Below, in pieces: positions 16,143 to 23,340 of a stretch of 35,477 nt of DNA. The position numbers were made by a program, and so were the translations under genes. Source of the DNA: Tetragenococcus solitarius NBRC 100494 (GTDB lineage: Bacteria; Bacillota; Bacilli; Lactobacillales; Enterococcaceae); the NCBI RefSeq assembly GCF_001544195.1, contig NZ_BCPY01000025.1, positions 1 to 35,477 on the forward strand, in the 5' to 3' direction. Each line of letters begins with the position of its first letter. Positions within the stretch are counted from its first letter, which is position 1. Below the pieces are notes generated by a model. That model made no database searches. It had not been told where the DNA came from and saw nothing but the letters and a program-made list of their open reading frames with translations.

Positions 16143-17512
16143 AAACATTCCCGAAAAATTTCTTATGGGGAGCAGCGACTTCTGCCCCGCAATCTGAAGG
16201 TCATAGTTTGCAAAACGGTAAGTCCGCTACAACTTGGGATTATTGGTTTCAAAACAATCCAGAGAAATTCCACGAGAATCAAGGACCTGAACATACATCC
16301 AATATCTATGAAATGTATCAAGAAGATTGCCAGCGGATGAAAGAAATTGGTCTCAATTCTTTTCGGACATCCATTTCCTGGGCACGTCTTTTACCAGACG
16401 GCAAACATGTAAATCAAGAAGCTGTTACTTTTTATCGTGATTATTTTGAACATATCCTTGCAGCAGGTGTTCAACCTATTATCAACTTATTTCACTTTGA
16501 TATGCCCATGTGGTTGATGGAAAAAGGCGGCTGGGAAAGCCGCGAATCGGTCAATGCTTTTGCTTTTTATGCCAAAACTGCATTTGAGTTATTCGGGGAT
16601 TTAATCGAAAAATGGACCACCTTTAACGAACCGATTGTGCATATTGAATGTGGCTATTTAAACGGCGCTCATTATCCTGCTATTCATGATTTCAAAAAAG
16701 CAGTTCAAGTAGGTTACCATACTTTGATGGCGCATGTTTATGCAGTAAAAGCTTTTCGTGAAGTAAAGCCTAAAGGCAGTATCGGCATTATCTTAAACAT
16801 TACTCCAGCTTACGCACGCAGCGATGAACAAGCGGATCAAAAAGCCAAAGAAAATGCCGATTTATTAACCATGAAAAGTTTCTTAGATCCAGCAACCAAA
16901 GGAGCTATACCTGAAGCCTTGGTGCAATTAATCAAAAAACATGGATTAACGCCAGCAACAAACCCTTCTGATAAAGATGCGATAAAAGAAAATACGGTCG
17001 ATTTTATTGGCTTGAATTATTATCAACCTTTACGTGTACAAGCGCCCGTGAACCCTCGATTTCCTGCGCAAGACCCAGAGGATTTATATACGCCTTATGA
17101 CTGGCCGGAAAAACGGATTAATCCTTATCGTGGCTGGGAAATTTATCCGAAAGCCCTTTATGATGTGGCAATGATGATGAAAAATGAGTACGATAATTTC
17201 CCTTGGTATGTGAGCGAAAATGGCATGGGCGTTGCGAATGAAGAACGTTTTATGGACGAAAATGGAATGACCCAAGATGATTATCGCATTGATTTTATGA
17301 AAGAGCACTTGGACTATCTTTATCAAGGAATTCAAGAAGGTAGTCACTGTTTTGGTTATCATACCTGGACCTTTATTGACTGCTGGTCATGGCTAAATGG
17401 CTATCGTAATCGTTATGGTTTTTACCGTTTAGCATTAGATCATAACTTTAAACGCAGCTTGAAAAAAAGCGGATTATGGTATAAAGAGGTCACACAAAAT
17501 AATGGCTACTAG
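16139..17512 (+). CDS. GH1 beta-glycosidase (6-phospho-beta-glucosidase-like)
   Basis: This is a family GH1 enzyme of 457 residues, (beta/alpha)8 fold, cytoplasmic. The acid/base is E164 in TFNEP and the nucleophile is E360 in SENG. The phosphate-site region reads SWLNGYRNRY (417-426). In L. lactis 6-phospho-beta-galactosidase the phosphate is held by S428, K435 and Y437; the equivalents here are S417, N424 and Y426, so the lysine is replaced by asparagine. The serine, in place of the glutamate of non-phospho enzymes, still points to the phospho-glycosidase branch. The start overlaps the fucosidase stop (ATGA) and has a GGAGG RBS. It probably cleaves the beta-linked sugar left after defucosylation; the exact substrate is open. 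Confidence 0.88.
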   Translation: MKTFPKNFLWGAATSAPQSEGHSLQNGKSATTWDYWFQNNPEKFHENQGPEHTSNIYEMYQEDCQRMKEIGLNSFRTSISWARLLPDGKHVNQEAVTFYRDYFEHILAAGVQPIINLFHFDMPMWLMEKGGWESRESVNAFAFYAKTAFELFGDLIEKWTTFNEPIVHIECGYLNGAHYPAIHDFKKAVQVGYHTLMAHVYAVKAFREVKPKGSIGIILNITPAYARSDEQADQKAKENADLLTMKSFLDPATKGAIPEALVQLIKKHGLTPATNPSDKDAIKENTVDFIGLNYYQPLRVQAPVNPRFPAQDPEDLYTPYDWPEKRINPYRGWEIYPKALYDVAMMMKNEYDNFPWYVSENGMGVANEERFMDENGMTQDDYRIDFMKEHLDYLYQGIQEGSHCFGYHTWTFIDCWSWLNGYRNRYGFYRLALDHNFKRSLKKSGLWYKEVTQNNGY

Positions 17513-17526
17513 AAAAGAGGAAAACA

Positions 17527-18393
17527 ATGAGTCTGGCAGTTTTTGATATGGGCGGCAGCTCTATAAAATACGGGATATGGGAGCAGCAAGCAATTCATCA
17601 AACAGGAAGTTTTCCTACACCTGACACTTTTGAACAATTACTAACGCAATTAAAGCAAGTCATTACACACAGCAAAAATCAAATTACAGGGGTTGCTTTT
17701 AGTGCACCGGGCGCAGTTAATGTAAAAAAAAGAAAAATTGAAGGGATCAGTGCCATCCCTTATATCCACAATCGTCCCATCTATGATGAATTAGAAGATT
17801 ATTTAGGTCTTCCAGTTACCATCGAAAATGATGCCAATTGCGCAGGCATTTGCGAAATGAGATTAGGTGCCGGAAAACATGTGGAAAATGCTGTTTTTGT
17901 AGTTATCGGCACAGGCGTGGGCGGCGCTATATTTATCAATAATCATTTATATAAAGGTGCTCATCTTTTCGGTGGTGAAATAGGTTTGCTACACAATACG
18001 AATGGAAAAACGTTAAGCTATAATGGAACTGCTGTTAATGCAGCCAAACGCTTTTCACAACAATATGGCAAAAAAGTAACAGGGGCAAAATTATTTGAAC
18101 AAAAAGATGCCGGTGATAAGCGTGCCACTCAAGCGATTGAAACAATGTATGACCATTTAGCCGATTCACTTTATAATATTCAAGTTTCATTAGACCCTGA
18201 GATGATTATTTTAGGTGGCGGAATTTCAGCACGCCATGAACTAGCCAAAGAACTTCAAACGCGTTTACACTTGTTATTAACAAAAGAAGGCATTCCTGAG
18301 ATTCTTCCTGAGGTTAAAACTTGTGATTATCAAAATAACGCGAATTTAATTGGCGCTGCATTAAATTTTGAATCTATCCAAAAAAGCAGGTAA
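17527..18393 (+). CDS. ROK-family sugar kinase (beta-glucoside-kinase-like)
   Basis: This is a 288-residue ROK-family kinase. The ATP phosphate motif DMGGSSIKYG (7-16), the catalytic NDAN (101-104) and the GTGVGG motif (128-133) are visible. The zinc-binding CXCGXXGC motif of typical ROK glucokinases and repressors is absent, and the ExGH region reads GGEIGL with leucine in place of histidine. Overall it resembles the BglK-type beta-glucoside kinases, which phosphorylate disaccharides such as cellobiose on O6. It ends the five-gene cassette, 14 bases after GH1, with its stop codon inside the terminator stem. It may phosphorylate a monosaccharide released by GH1, or the imported glycoside itself; the second would explain the missing PTS IIA and IIB. 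Confidence 0.85.
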   Translation: MSLAVFDMGGSSIKYGIWEQQAIHQTGSFPTPDTFEQLLTQLKQVITHSKNQITGVAFSAPGAVNVKKRKIEGISAIPYIHNRPIYDELEDYLGLPVTIENDANCAGICEMRLGAGKHVENAVFVVIGTGVGGAIFINNHLYKGAHLFGGEIGLLHNTNGKTLSYNGTAVNAAKRFSQQYGKKVTGAKLFEQKDAGDKRATQAIETMYDHLADSLYNIQVSLDPEMIILGGGISARHELAKELQTRLHLLLTKEGIPEILPEVKTCDYQNNANLIGAALNFESIQKSR

Positions 18394-18414
18394 AAACCAT
18401 CTTACCTGCTTTTT
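18381..18414. terminator. Bidirectional terminator between ROK kinase and histidine kinase genes
   Basis: A perfect 13-bp stem (AAAAAGCAGGTAA at 18381-18393, complement at 18402-18414) with an 8-base loop contains the ROK stop codon and has T runs on both strands. It sits between two convergent genes. Confidence 0.88.
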
Positions 18415-18415
18415 A

Positions 18416-19357
18416 TTATCTATTTGTTTTTTCTATGTTCCTGATTTTCCAAGCATCTAAATAAATGTCTAAACAAAACTGAAGTGAGTCTCCTTGTAAC
18501 TGTGCAGTCAAAGAAAAATTTAGCTTTTCTGCTAATTGTTTTGCAATAGCTAAACCAAGACCAGAACTATCTGTCCCTCGTGTATTTTCACTTTGGTAAT
18601 TACGGTCAAACAAGCGGTCAACCTCTATCTTTTGACCATTAGGAACCTGATTTTCAAAAATAAAGCAAAGTCTGTCTTCATGCTTTTCCAGTTGGATTTT
18701 AAAGTATTGTATTCCATGGGTAAACGCATTTTTGAGTAAGTTTTGTACAATACGTTCAAAGTCCACACGACTGGTTTGAATGACAATAAGTTCATCTGAT
18801 AAACCAATATCGATTTCTTCAAACGTTGCTGACAGTTCCTCGTAGTATTGAGCGACTTGCTCTTGAATTAAATTAATAGGATTTACTGCTTCATTATGAA
18901 TTTTATAGTCATCCGCATCTAATAAGCTTAATAAATAAAATTCATCGATAAGTGATGAGATTAAATACATACGCTCTTCAATAACTGTTAAATACTTTAA
19001 ATCACGCGTACTCACCGTAGATTTATCAACCATTTGGATATAGCCAATCATTGAAGTCAAGGGAGTCCTAAAATCATGTGAAATCGAAGCAATCATCTCT
19101 TTGCTTTGCTTAGCCATTCGCCTATTTTCTTTTTCTGTTTTATTAAAAGATAGAATGAGCTCATTTACTTCTTCAACTATTTGTCGATTACGCTTTGAGA
19201 AGCCAATTTTTTTTAAAGGCGCATGTGAATTTCCTTGTTTAATCGTCTTAATCTGTAAAATCATCTCTTTTAATTCACGATAATAAAAGATCCAAGCCAA
19301 GACAGCTAACAAATTAATCCCCATACTAATGAATAAAATCCATATCACAAATTTCAC
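18416..19357 (-). CDS. Sensor histidine kinase
   Basis: This is a 313-residue histidine kinase with a single N-terminal membrane helix (about 4-26) and almost no extracellular part, so it does not bind an external ligand by its own sensor domain. After a charged linker come the H box SISHDFRTPL with the phosphorylated H94, the N box NLLKNA and the G box GLGLA of the ATPase domain. This layout is like kinases of lantibiotic or bacitracin-type modules, in which an ABC transporter does the sensing. It is the last gene of the operon and starts 3 bases after the permease gene. The paired response regulator is the first gene, with the ABC genes between. Confidence 0.9.
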   Translation of the reverse strand: MKFVIWILFISMGINLLAVLAWIFYYRELKEMILQIKTIKQGNSHAPLKKIGFSKRNRQIVEEVNELILSFNKTEKENRRMAKQSKEMIASISHDFRTPLTSMIGYIQMVDKSTVSTRDLKYLTVIEERMYLISSLIDEFYLLSLLDADDYKIHNEAVNPINLIQEQVAQYYEELSATFEEIDIGLSDELIVIQTSRVDFERIVQNLLKNAFTHGIQYFKIQLEKHEDRLCFIFENQVPNGQKIEVDRLFDRNYQSENTRGTDSSGLGLAIAKQLAEKLNFSLTAQLQGDSLQFCLDIYLDAWKIRNIEKTNR

Positions 19358-19360
19358 CTA

Positions 19361-20218
19361 CTAATTGTCTTTGATATCAGAATGTTTCAGTATAAAAAAC
19401 GAGAGAATCGTCGTTACAATAATATATATACCAATAATAATAAAAGGTTGTGTTCCAATTGAATCTATTATTTTTAAAGCTTCTTGTGCGCTTGGCGGCT
19501 GATTACTAGGTTGCCCTTGTTGTCCATAAAAAATCCCATTGGTAAGAGCTTTTTGTATTTCTCCAATGTTTGTCGAAAGTAAATAAGGATTGAAATCAAA
19601 TTGACGTAAAATGGGCAAACGATTCAACCAACCGATAAGACTTGCGATAAAACCATTGGAAATAATGAAGAATAAAAATAATGGAATATTACTACTTTGC
19701 CACTTCAAAGTAATTAAATTGGTCAACGAAGAAAAAGCAATTGTAAATAATCCTAAGTAGGCGACTAAGCTAAGCAATAATTCAATTTGACTTATAGTAA
19801 AAAAGACAACCCCATTATTTAGCAATGCAAGTATACCGAAACCACTAAGATAAGCAAATGCCAAAAAAGCAAATACAACAAACATATAAACAAGCGAACT
19901 AATTATTTTTGCCACAATATATTCACTTTTACGCAAGCCAGAGCTAAATAAACGGATAAAGCCTTTACTATTAATTTCATCTAAGTATACTGCATAATAA
20001 AACTGAGGGCTTATAATTAAAGGACCAAATAAAGCAAGGGGCATCACTGCTACGGAAAAATACATCTCTGTAAGTTCGCTTTTATTATCCGCAAAGTTAG
20101 CACTTCCTGAGCCAAAAATGACAAAAGTTAAAAACAAGCCCGCTAAAATCAACCAATAGAACTGATTACTTCGTTTATGAAAAATCCGGTAAAGATCTGC
20201 TTTAACATAATTAAACAT
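19361..20218 (-). CDS. ABC-2 type transporter permease
   Basis: This is a membrane protein of 285 residues with about six hydrophobic segments spread from residue 20 to the end and no large extracellular domain, so it is not a BceB-type permease. It resembles the ABC-2 permeases of lantibiotic-immunity (LanE/LanG-type) and multidrug exporters. Its start overlaps the end of the ATPase gene by 8 bases and it lies directly before the histidine kinase gene. The four genes are likely one unit. The substrate is unknown; membrane-active peptides are the best guess from context. Confidence 0.83.
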   Translation of the reverse strand: MFNYVKADLYRIFHKRSNQFYWLILAGLFLTFVIFGSGSANFADNKSELTEMYFSVAVMPLALFGPLIISPQFYYAVYLDEINSKGFIRLFSSGLRKSEYIVAKIISSLVYMFVVFAFLAFAYLSGFGILALLNNGVVFFTISQIELLLSLVAYLGLFTIAFSSLTNLITLKWQSSNIPLFLFFIISNGFIASLIGWLNRLPILRQFDFNPYLLSTNIGEIQKALTNGIFYGQQGQPSNQPPSAQEALKIIDSIGTQPFIIIGIYIIVTTILSFFILKHSDIKDN

Positions 20219-21134
20219 TTTCTTGCCCTCCTTGATGAATAAGAGAAAGATAATACTCTTCCAAAGTTTGTTGGTGAGCAGTCAGTTTATATAATTCGAG
20301 TCCACCATCTACCAAAATTTTTGCAATTTTATTGGTTTCATCAATAAGATCAGAAAGAATAATCTCCTTATCGCCGTTCACTATATAATCTAAAGAAGGG
20401 AAATGTTCCTCTAATAAATAAGCAGCCTTTTCTGCATTATCCACTTTGATAATAACCTGATCTTCAGCTTTTCCTAGTAATTCTTCACGGTTCATCTCAT
20501 TTAGCAATTCGCCGTCATGAATAAAACCAAAACGAGAAGCCATCAGCCCTAATTCTCCTAAAATATGGGAAGATAATAAAAAAGTAATTTCTTGCTCGCG
20601 ATTTAACTTTTGTACCAAATGCCTAAAACTAGCAATTCCTTGAGGATCCAGACCATTAATGGGTTCGTCCATAATAATTAAATCCGGTTTACCCACTAAA
20701 GCATTTGCTATGTTTAGCCGTTGCTTCATTCCCATAGAAAAGGATTTTACTTTCTTTTTTACTTGATCTAACTCAACTAGTTTTAACACACGCTCAACTT
20801 CTGTTTTATCCGTAATTCCTTTAAGCTTGCAAGTATAAATTAAATTTTCTCGAGCTGTTAGATAAGAAAAAAACTGTGAGCCAAACATAAATCCAATGTT
20901 TTTCTGAGTACCTTCCAAGTTTTCTACAGAAGGTTTATCATAGATTGAAATTTCTCCGCTATCTTGTCTAGCAAGGCCCATGATCACTTTAAATAAGGTC
21001 GACTTCCCTGCACCATTTTTTCCAATTAAACCATATACTTCACCCGGCCTAACATGAATTGAAACATCATGTAAGGCATCTTGGTTGCCATAAGACTTTG
21101 TAACCGCATGTGTGGCTAGCAAATTTTCCATCAT
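20211..21134 (-). CDS. ABC transporter ATP-binding protein
   Basis: This is the ATPase of an ABC-2-type exporter, 307 residues. Walker A GKNGAGKST lies near residue 38-46, the signature reads FSMGMKQR, and Walker B is LIIMDEP followed by the H-loop SSHI. A C-terminal extension of about 90 residues follows the ATPase core, as is common in DrrA/BcrA-like ATPases. It pairs with the adjacent permease. The start is at one of two adjacent ATGs, after GAGGAG. The gene is separated from the response regulator by 91 bases that could hold a second promoter. Confidence 0.9.
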   Translation of the reverse strand: MMENLLATHAVTKSYGNQDALHDVSIHVRPGEVYGLIGKNGAGKSTLFKVIMGLARQDSGEISIYDKPSVENLEGTQKNIGFMFGSQFFSYLTARENLIYTCKLKGITDKTEVERVLKLVELDQVKKKVKSFSMGMKQRLNIANALVGKPDLIIMDEPINGLDPQGIASFRHLVQKLNREQEITFLLSSHILGELGLMASRFGFIHDGELLNEMNREELLGKAEDQVIIKVDNAEKAAYLLEEHFPSLDYIVNGDKEIILSDLIDETNKIAKILVDGGLELYKLTAHQQTLEEYYLSLIHQGGQENV

Positions 21135-21225
21135 TCATTCTCCTCGTCTTTTTTGAAGGTACTTTGATCTTACACAGGAGAACTTTCAAAATTCAGTCGT
21201 AAATCTTACAAAAGTATTAAATTTA

Positions 21226-21900
21226 CTAAGCGTTTAATTGAAAACCTACGCCCCAAATTGTTTTAATAATTTCCTGATCTGTCATCGCCTGAAATTTATT
21301 CCGTAGCCGTGAAATATGAACGGTTACAGTGTTATCATCCCCAAAATAAGGCTCTTGCCAAATTGTTTCGTATAAGTTTGCCTTCGTAAATACTTTTTTA
21401 GGATGGGCTAAGAAACACTTTAATAACGCATATTCTTTTTGAGTTAATAACAATGGTTGATCTTGATAGTACACTTCATGTCTTTCGTCATTCATCTTAA
21501 TTTTGCCTACGGTTAAAATAGATTTGCCTGTTTCATCGTTGGAATATCTTCTTAGTTGGTTTTTTATTCTTGCTATTACTTCAACTGTATTAAATGGTTT
21601 AGCTATATAGTCATTCGCTCCTGTATCAAATACTTCAGATAAAACGGCAGGATCATTTTTTGCCGTAATAACGATAATCGGTGTCGTTTTTTTGGCACGT
21701 ATTTCTGCAATTAATTCTTCTCCACTGACACCTGGCAGCATCAAATCCAATAAAATAAGATCAAAACTTTCTTCTAGCAAAAGACGTCTTGCTTCAGAGC
21801 CTGCAAAAGCTTGCGTAATCTTATAATCAGATTCAAGTAAATCATTTAGTAAGTTATTAATATTATTATCATCTTCTACAATCAAAATTTTCTTCATCAT
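21226..21900 (-). CDS. OmpR-family response regulator
   Basis: This is a 224-residue response regulator. The receiver domain has the acidic pair D10-D11, phosphoacceptor D52 in LLDLMLPG, the ITAK switch threonine and the PF proline-lysine loop (AKPF). A winged-helix DNA-binding domain of the OmpR/PhoB type follows (about 125-224). It starts an operon with the ABC genes and histidine kinase, in the order regulator, ATPase, permease, kinase. A promoter could lie in 21901-21950, where an inverted repeat (GTCTAT and ATAGAC, 21922-21949) is found. Confidence 0.92.
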   Translation of the reverse strand: MMKKILIVEDDNNINNLLNDLLESDYKITQAFAGSEARRLLLEESFDLILLDLMLPGVSGEELIAEIRAKKTTPIIVITAKNDPAVLSEVFDTGANDYIAKPFNTVEVIARIKNQLRRYSNDETGKSILTVGKIKMNDERHEVYYQDQPLLLTQKEYALLKCFLAHPKKVFTKANLYETIWQEPYFGDDNTVTVHISRLRNKFQAMTDQEIIKTIWGVGFQLNA

Positions 21901-21950
21901 TATTCACCTTAACATGATTTAGTCTATCTGCATTTTAGCGTGTATAGACA

Positions 21951-21990
21951 AAAAAAGAAAGGGACCTATATTAAAGTCCCTTTCTTTTTT
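21951..21990. terminator. Bidirectional terminator after the broken methionine synthase gene
   Basis: A perfect 15-bp stem (AAAAAAGAAAGGGAC at 21951-21965 with its complement at 21976-21990) with a 10-base loop. The minus-strand tail is T-rich, and the original stop codon of the methionine synthase gene (21991-21989) overlaps the stem. Confidence 0.88.
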
Positions 21991-23115
21991 AACGCTTCCA
22001 AACTTCTGATGCAATTTCTTGTAACAAGCCTATTTTTTCCCATTGTTCTTTTTCACTCAAACGATTCCCCTTCTCAGAAGAAGCAAAGCCACACTGAGGA
22101 CTTATACTTAAATTTTCTAATGGAATATACTTCGTAGCTTCTTGAATTCTTTTTTGTTTTCTAGTTCTGGAAATTTCGAAGTAACTAAACCTAAAACAAC
22201 TTTACTATCTTTGTTATTCCAATAACGTAAAGGTGCAAAATCGCCAGCACGATCTGAATCGTACTCCAAGAAAAATCCATCATAATTCGTAGCAAACAAT
22301 TCTTTAGCAATAGGCTCATACCCGCCCGAAAATAACCAAGACGAAGCATGATTTCCTCGGCAAATATGAGTAGTCAATACCAAATCTTCTGGTTTATTGT
22401 CTAAAGCTTCATTAATAATTTGTGTACAGATTTGGGCAACTTGTGTAGGATCAAAGCCACGTTCTTGTATTTCCTCTCTTTTTTTCGCATCTGCCAAAAA
22501 TGCCCAATTTGTATCATCAAATTGTAAATATCGACAGCCTTTTTCATAATAAGCTTTAATAACATTTTTATAAGTTTGTGCCAAGTCATGGTAAAAATCA
22601 GTTAAATCAGGATAAATCTTATGAATTCTTGAAGTATCATCATTTGCCAATAATTCTTGTCGTAAAATCATGTTCGGACTTGGAACAGAGGTTTTAGCAA
22701 TTGAATAACCATCATTTTCGACCTTCTCTTTTAAAAAAACGAAATCATTTAAAAAGGGATGATTCTCATTAAAAGAAATTCGATCAACAACACGTATATG
22801 GTAATCAGGAGCTGCTTTAGCCAAAAGTTTCTGATTACGCCCATGTTCAGCTGTGTATCCTTCAATTCCATTTAAGTGTTCTAAAAAGTCCCAATGCCAG
22901 AAAGTACGACGAAATTCCCCATCTGTAATTTCATATAAACCAGCCGCTTTTTCTTTTTTTACTAGCTTTTCTATTTCCTCATCCTCAATCGTTCGTAACT
23001 GTTCTTTTGATATATTTCCACTTGTATAATTTTTCCTTGCACTTTTAATACGTTCTGGGCGTAAGAAACTCCCTACATGATCTACAGTAAATGGTATATC
23101 TTCTTTATTGATCAT
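21989..23115 (-). pseudogene. MetE-like (YxjG/YxjH) methionine synthase gene with a frameshift
   Basis: This is a cobalamin-independent methionine-synthase-like protein of the short YxjG/YxjH type, matching the MetE C-terminal catalytic domain. The open frame starts at 23115 (RBS AAGGAGG) and runs to a stop near 22117, giving 332 residues. The rest of the gene continues in another frame from about 22142 to a TAA at 21991-21989. It encodes a normal C terminus (EATKYIPLENLSISPQCGF and on to SEVWKR). One extra A in the run of six As (22155-22150) would join both parts to about 375 residues. The zinc ligands H250 and C252 (HIC) are in the first part, but the C-terminal cysteine ligand (TGT at 22093-22091, in ISPQCGF) lies after the shift, so the truncated product should be inactive. 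It could be a real pseudogene, a sequencing error in the homopolymer, or slippage. Confidence 0.88.
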
Positions 23116-23290
23116 AATTATCCAATTTCCTCCTTAATTTTTAATGAAAAGTTCTTCTGTCAGCATAACTAACAAAAGCGGATCTGCAACATGATACTCT
23201 CTTTTTTCGTCACTTACTTTTCTATGCCAAAATTTTCGCTATTAACGGTGCATACACCTCTTACTATTTTTAATCATCAAACCTGATTAT

Positions 23291-23331
23291 AAAAAAGATA
23301 CACCTTGCAATGAAAGCAAAGTGTATCTTTT
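23291..23331 (-). terminator. rpoC terminator
   Basis: A 16-position stem (23293-23308 with 23316-23331; one G-U wobble as RNA) with a 7-base loop starts 10 bases after the rpoC stop codon. On the minus strand it ends in a T6 run (23296-23291). The remaining bases up to the methionine synthase start at 23115 hold only a leader with no clear riboswitch. Confidence 0.88.
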
Positions 23332-23340
23332 CCAAAATAA

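Noticed and set aside
21940-22137. Plus-strand frame of 65 codons
   Set aside because: It is antisense to the second half of the broken methionine synthase gene, whose peptide clearly matches the family.
23116-23290. Possible SAM-type riboswitch before the methionine synthase gene
   Set aside because: No S-box or SMK-box pattern or second terminator is visible in the leader; only weak local hairpins.
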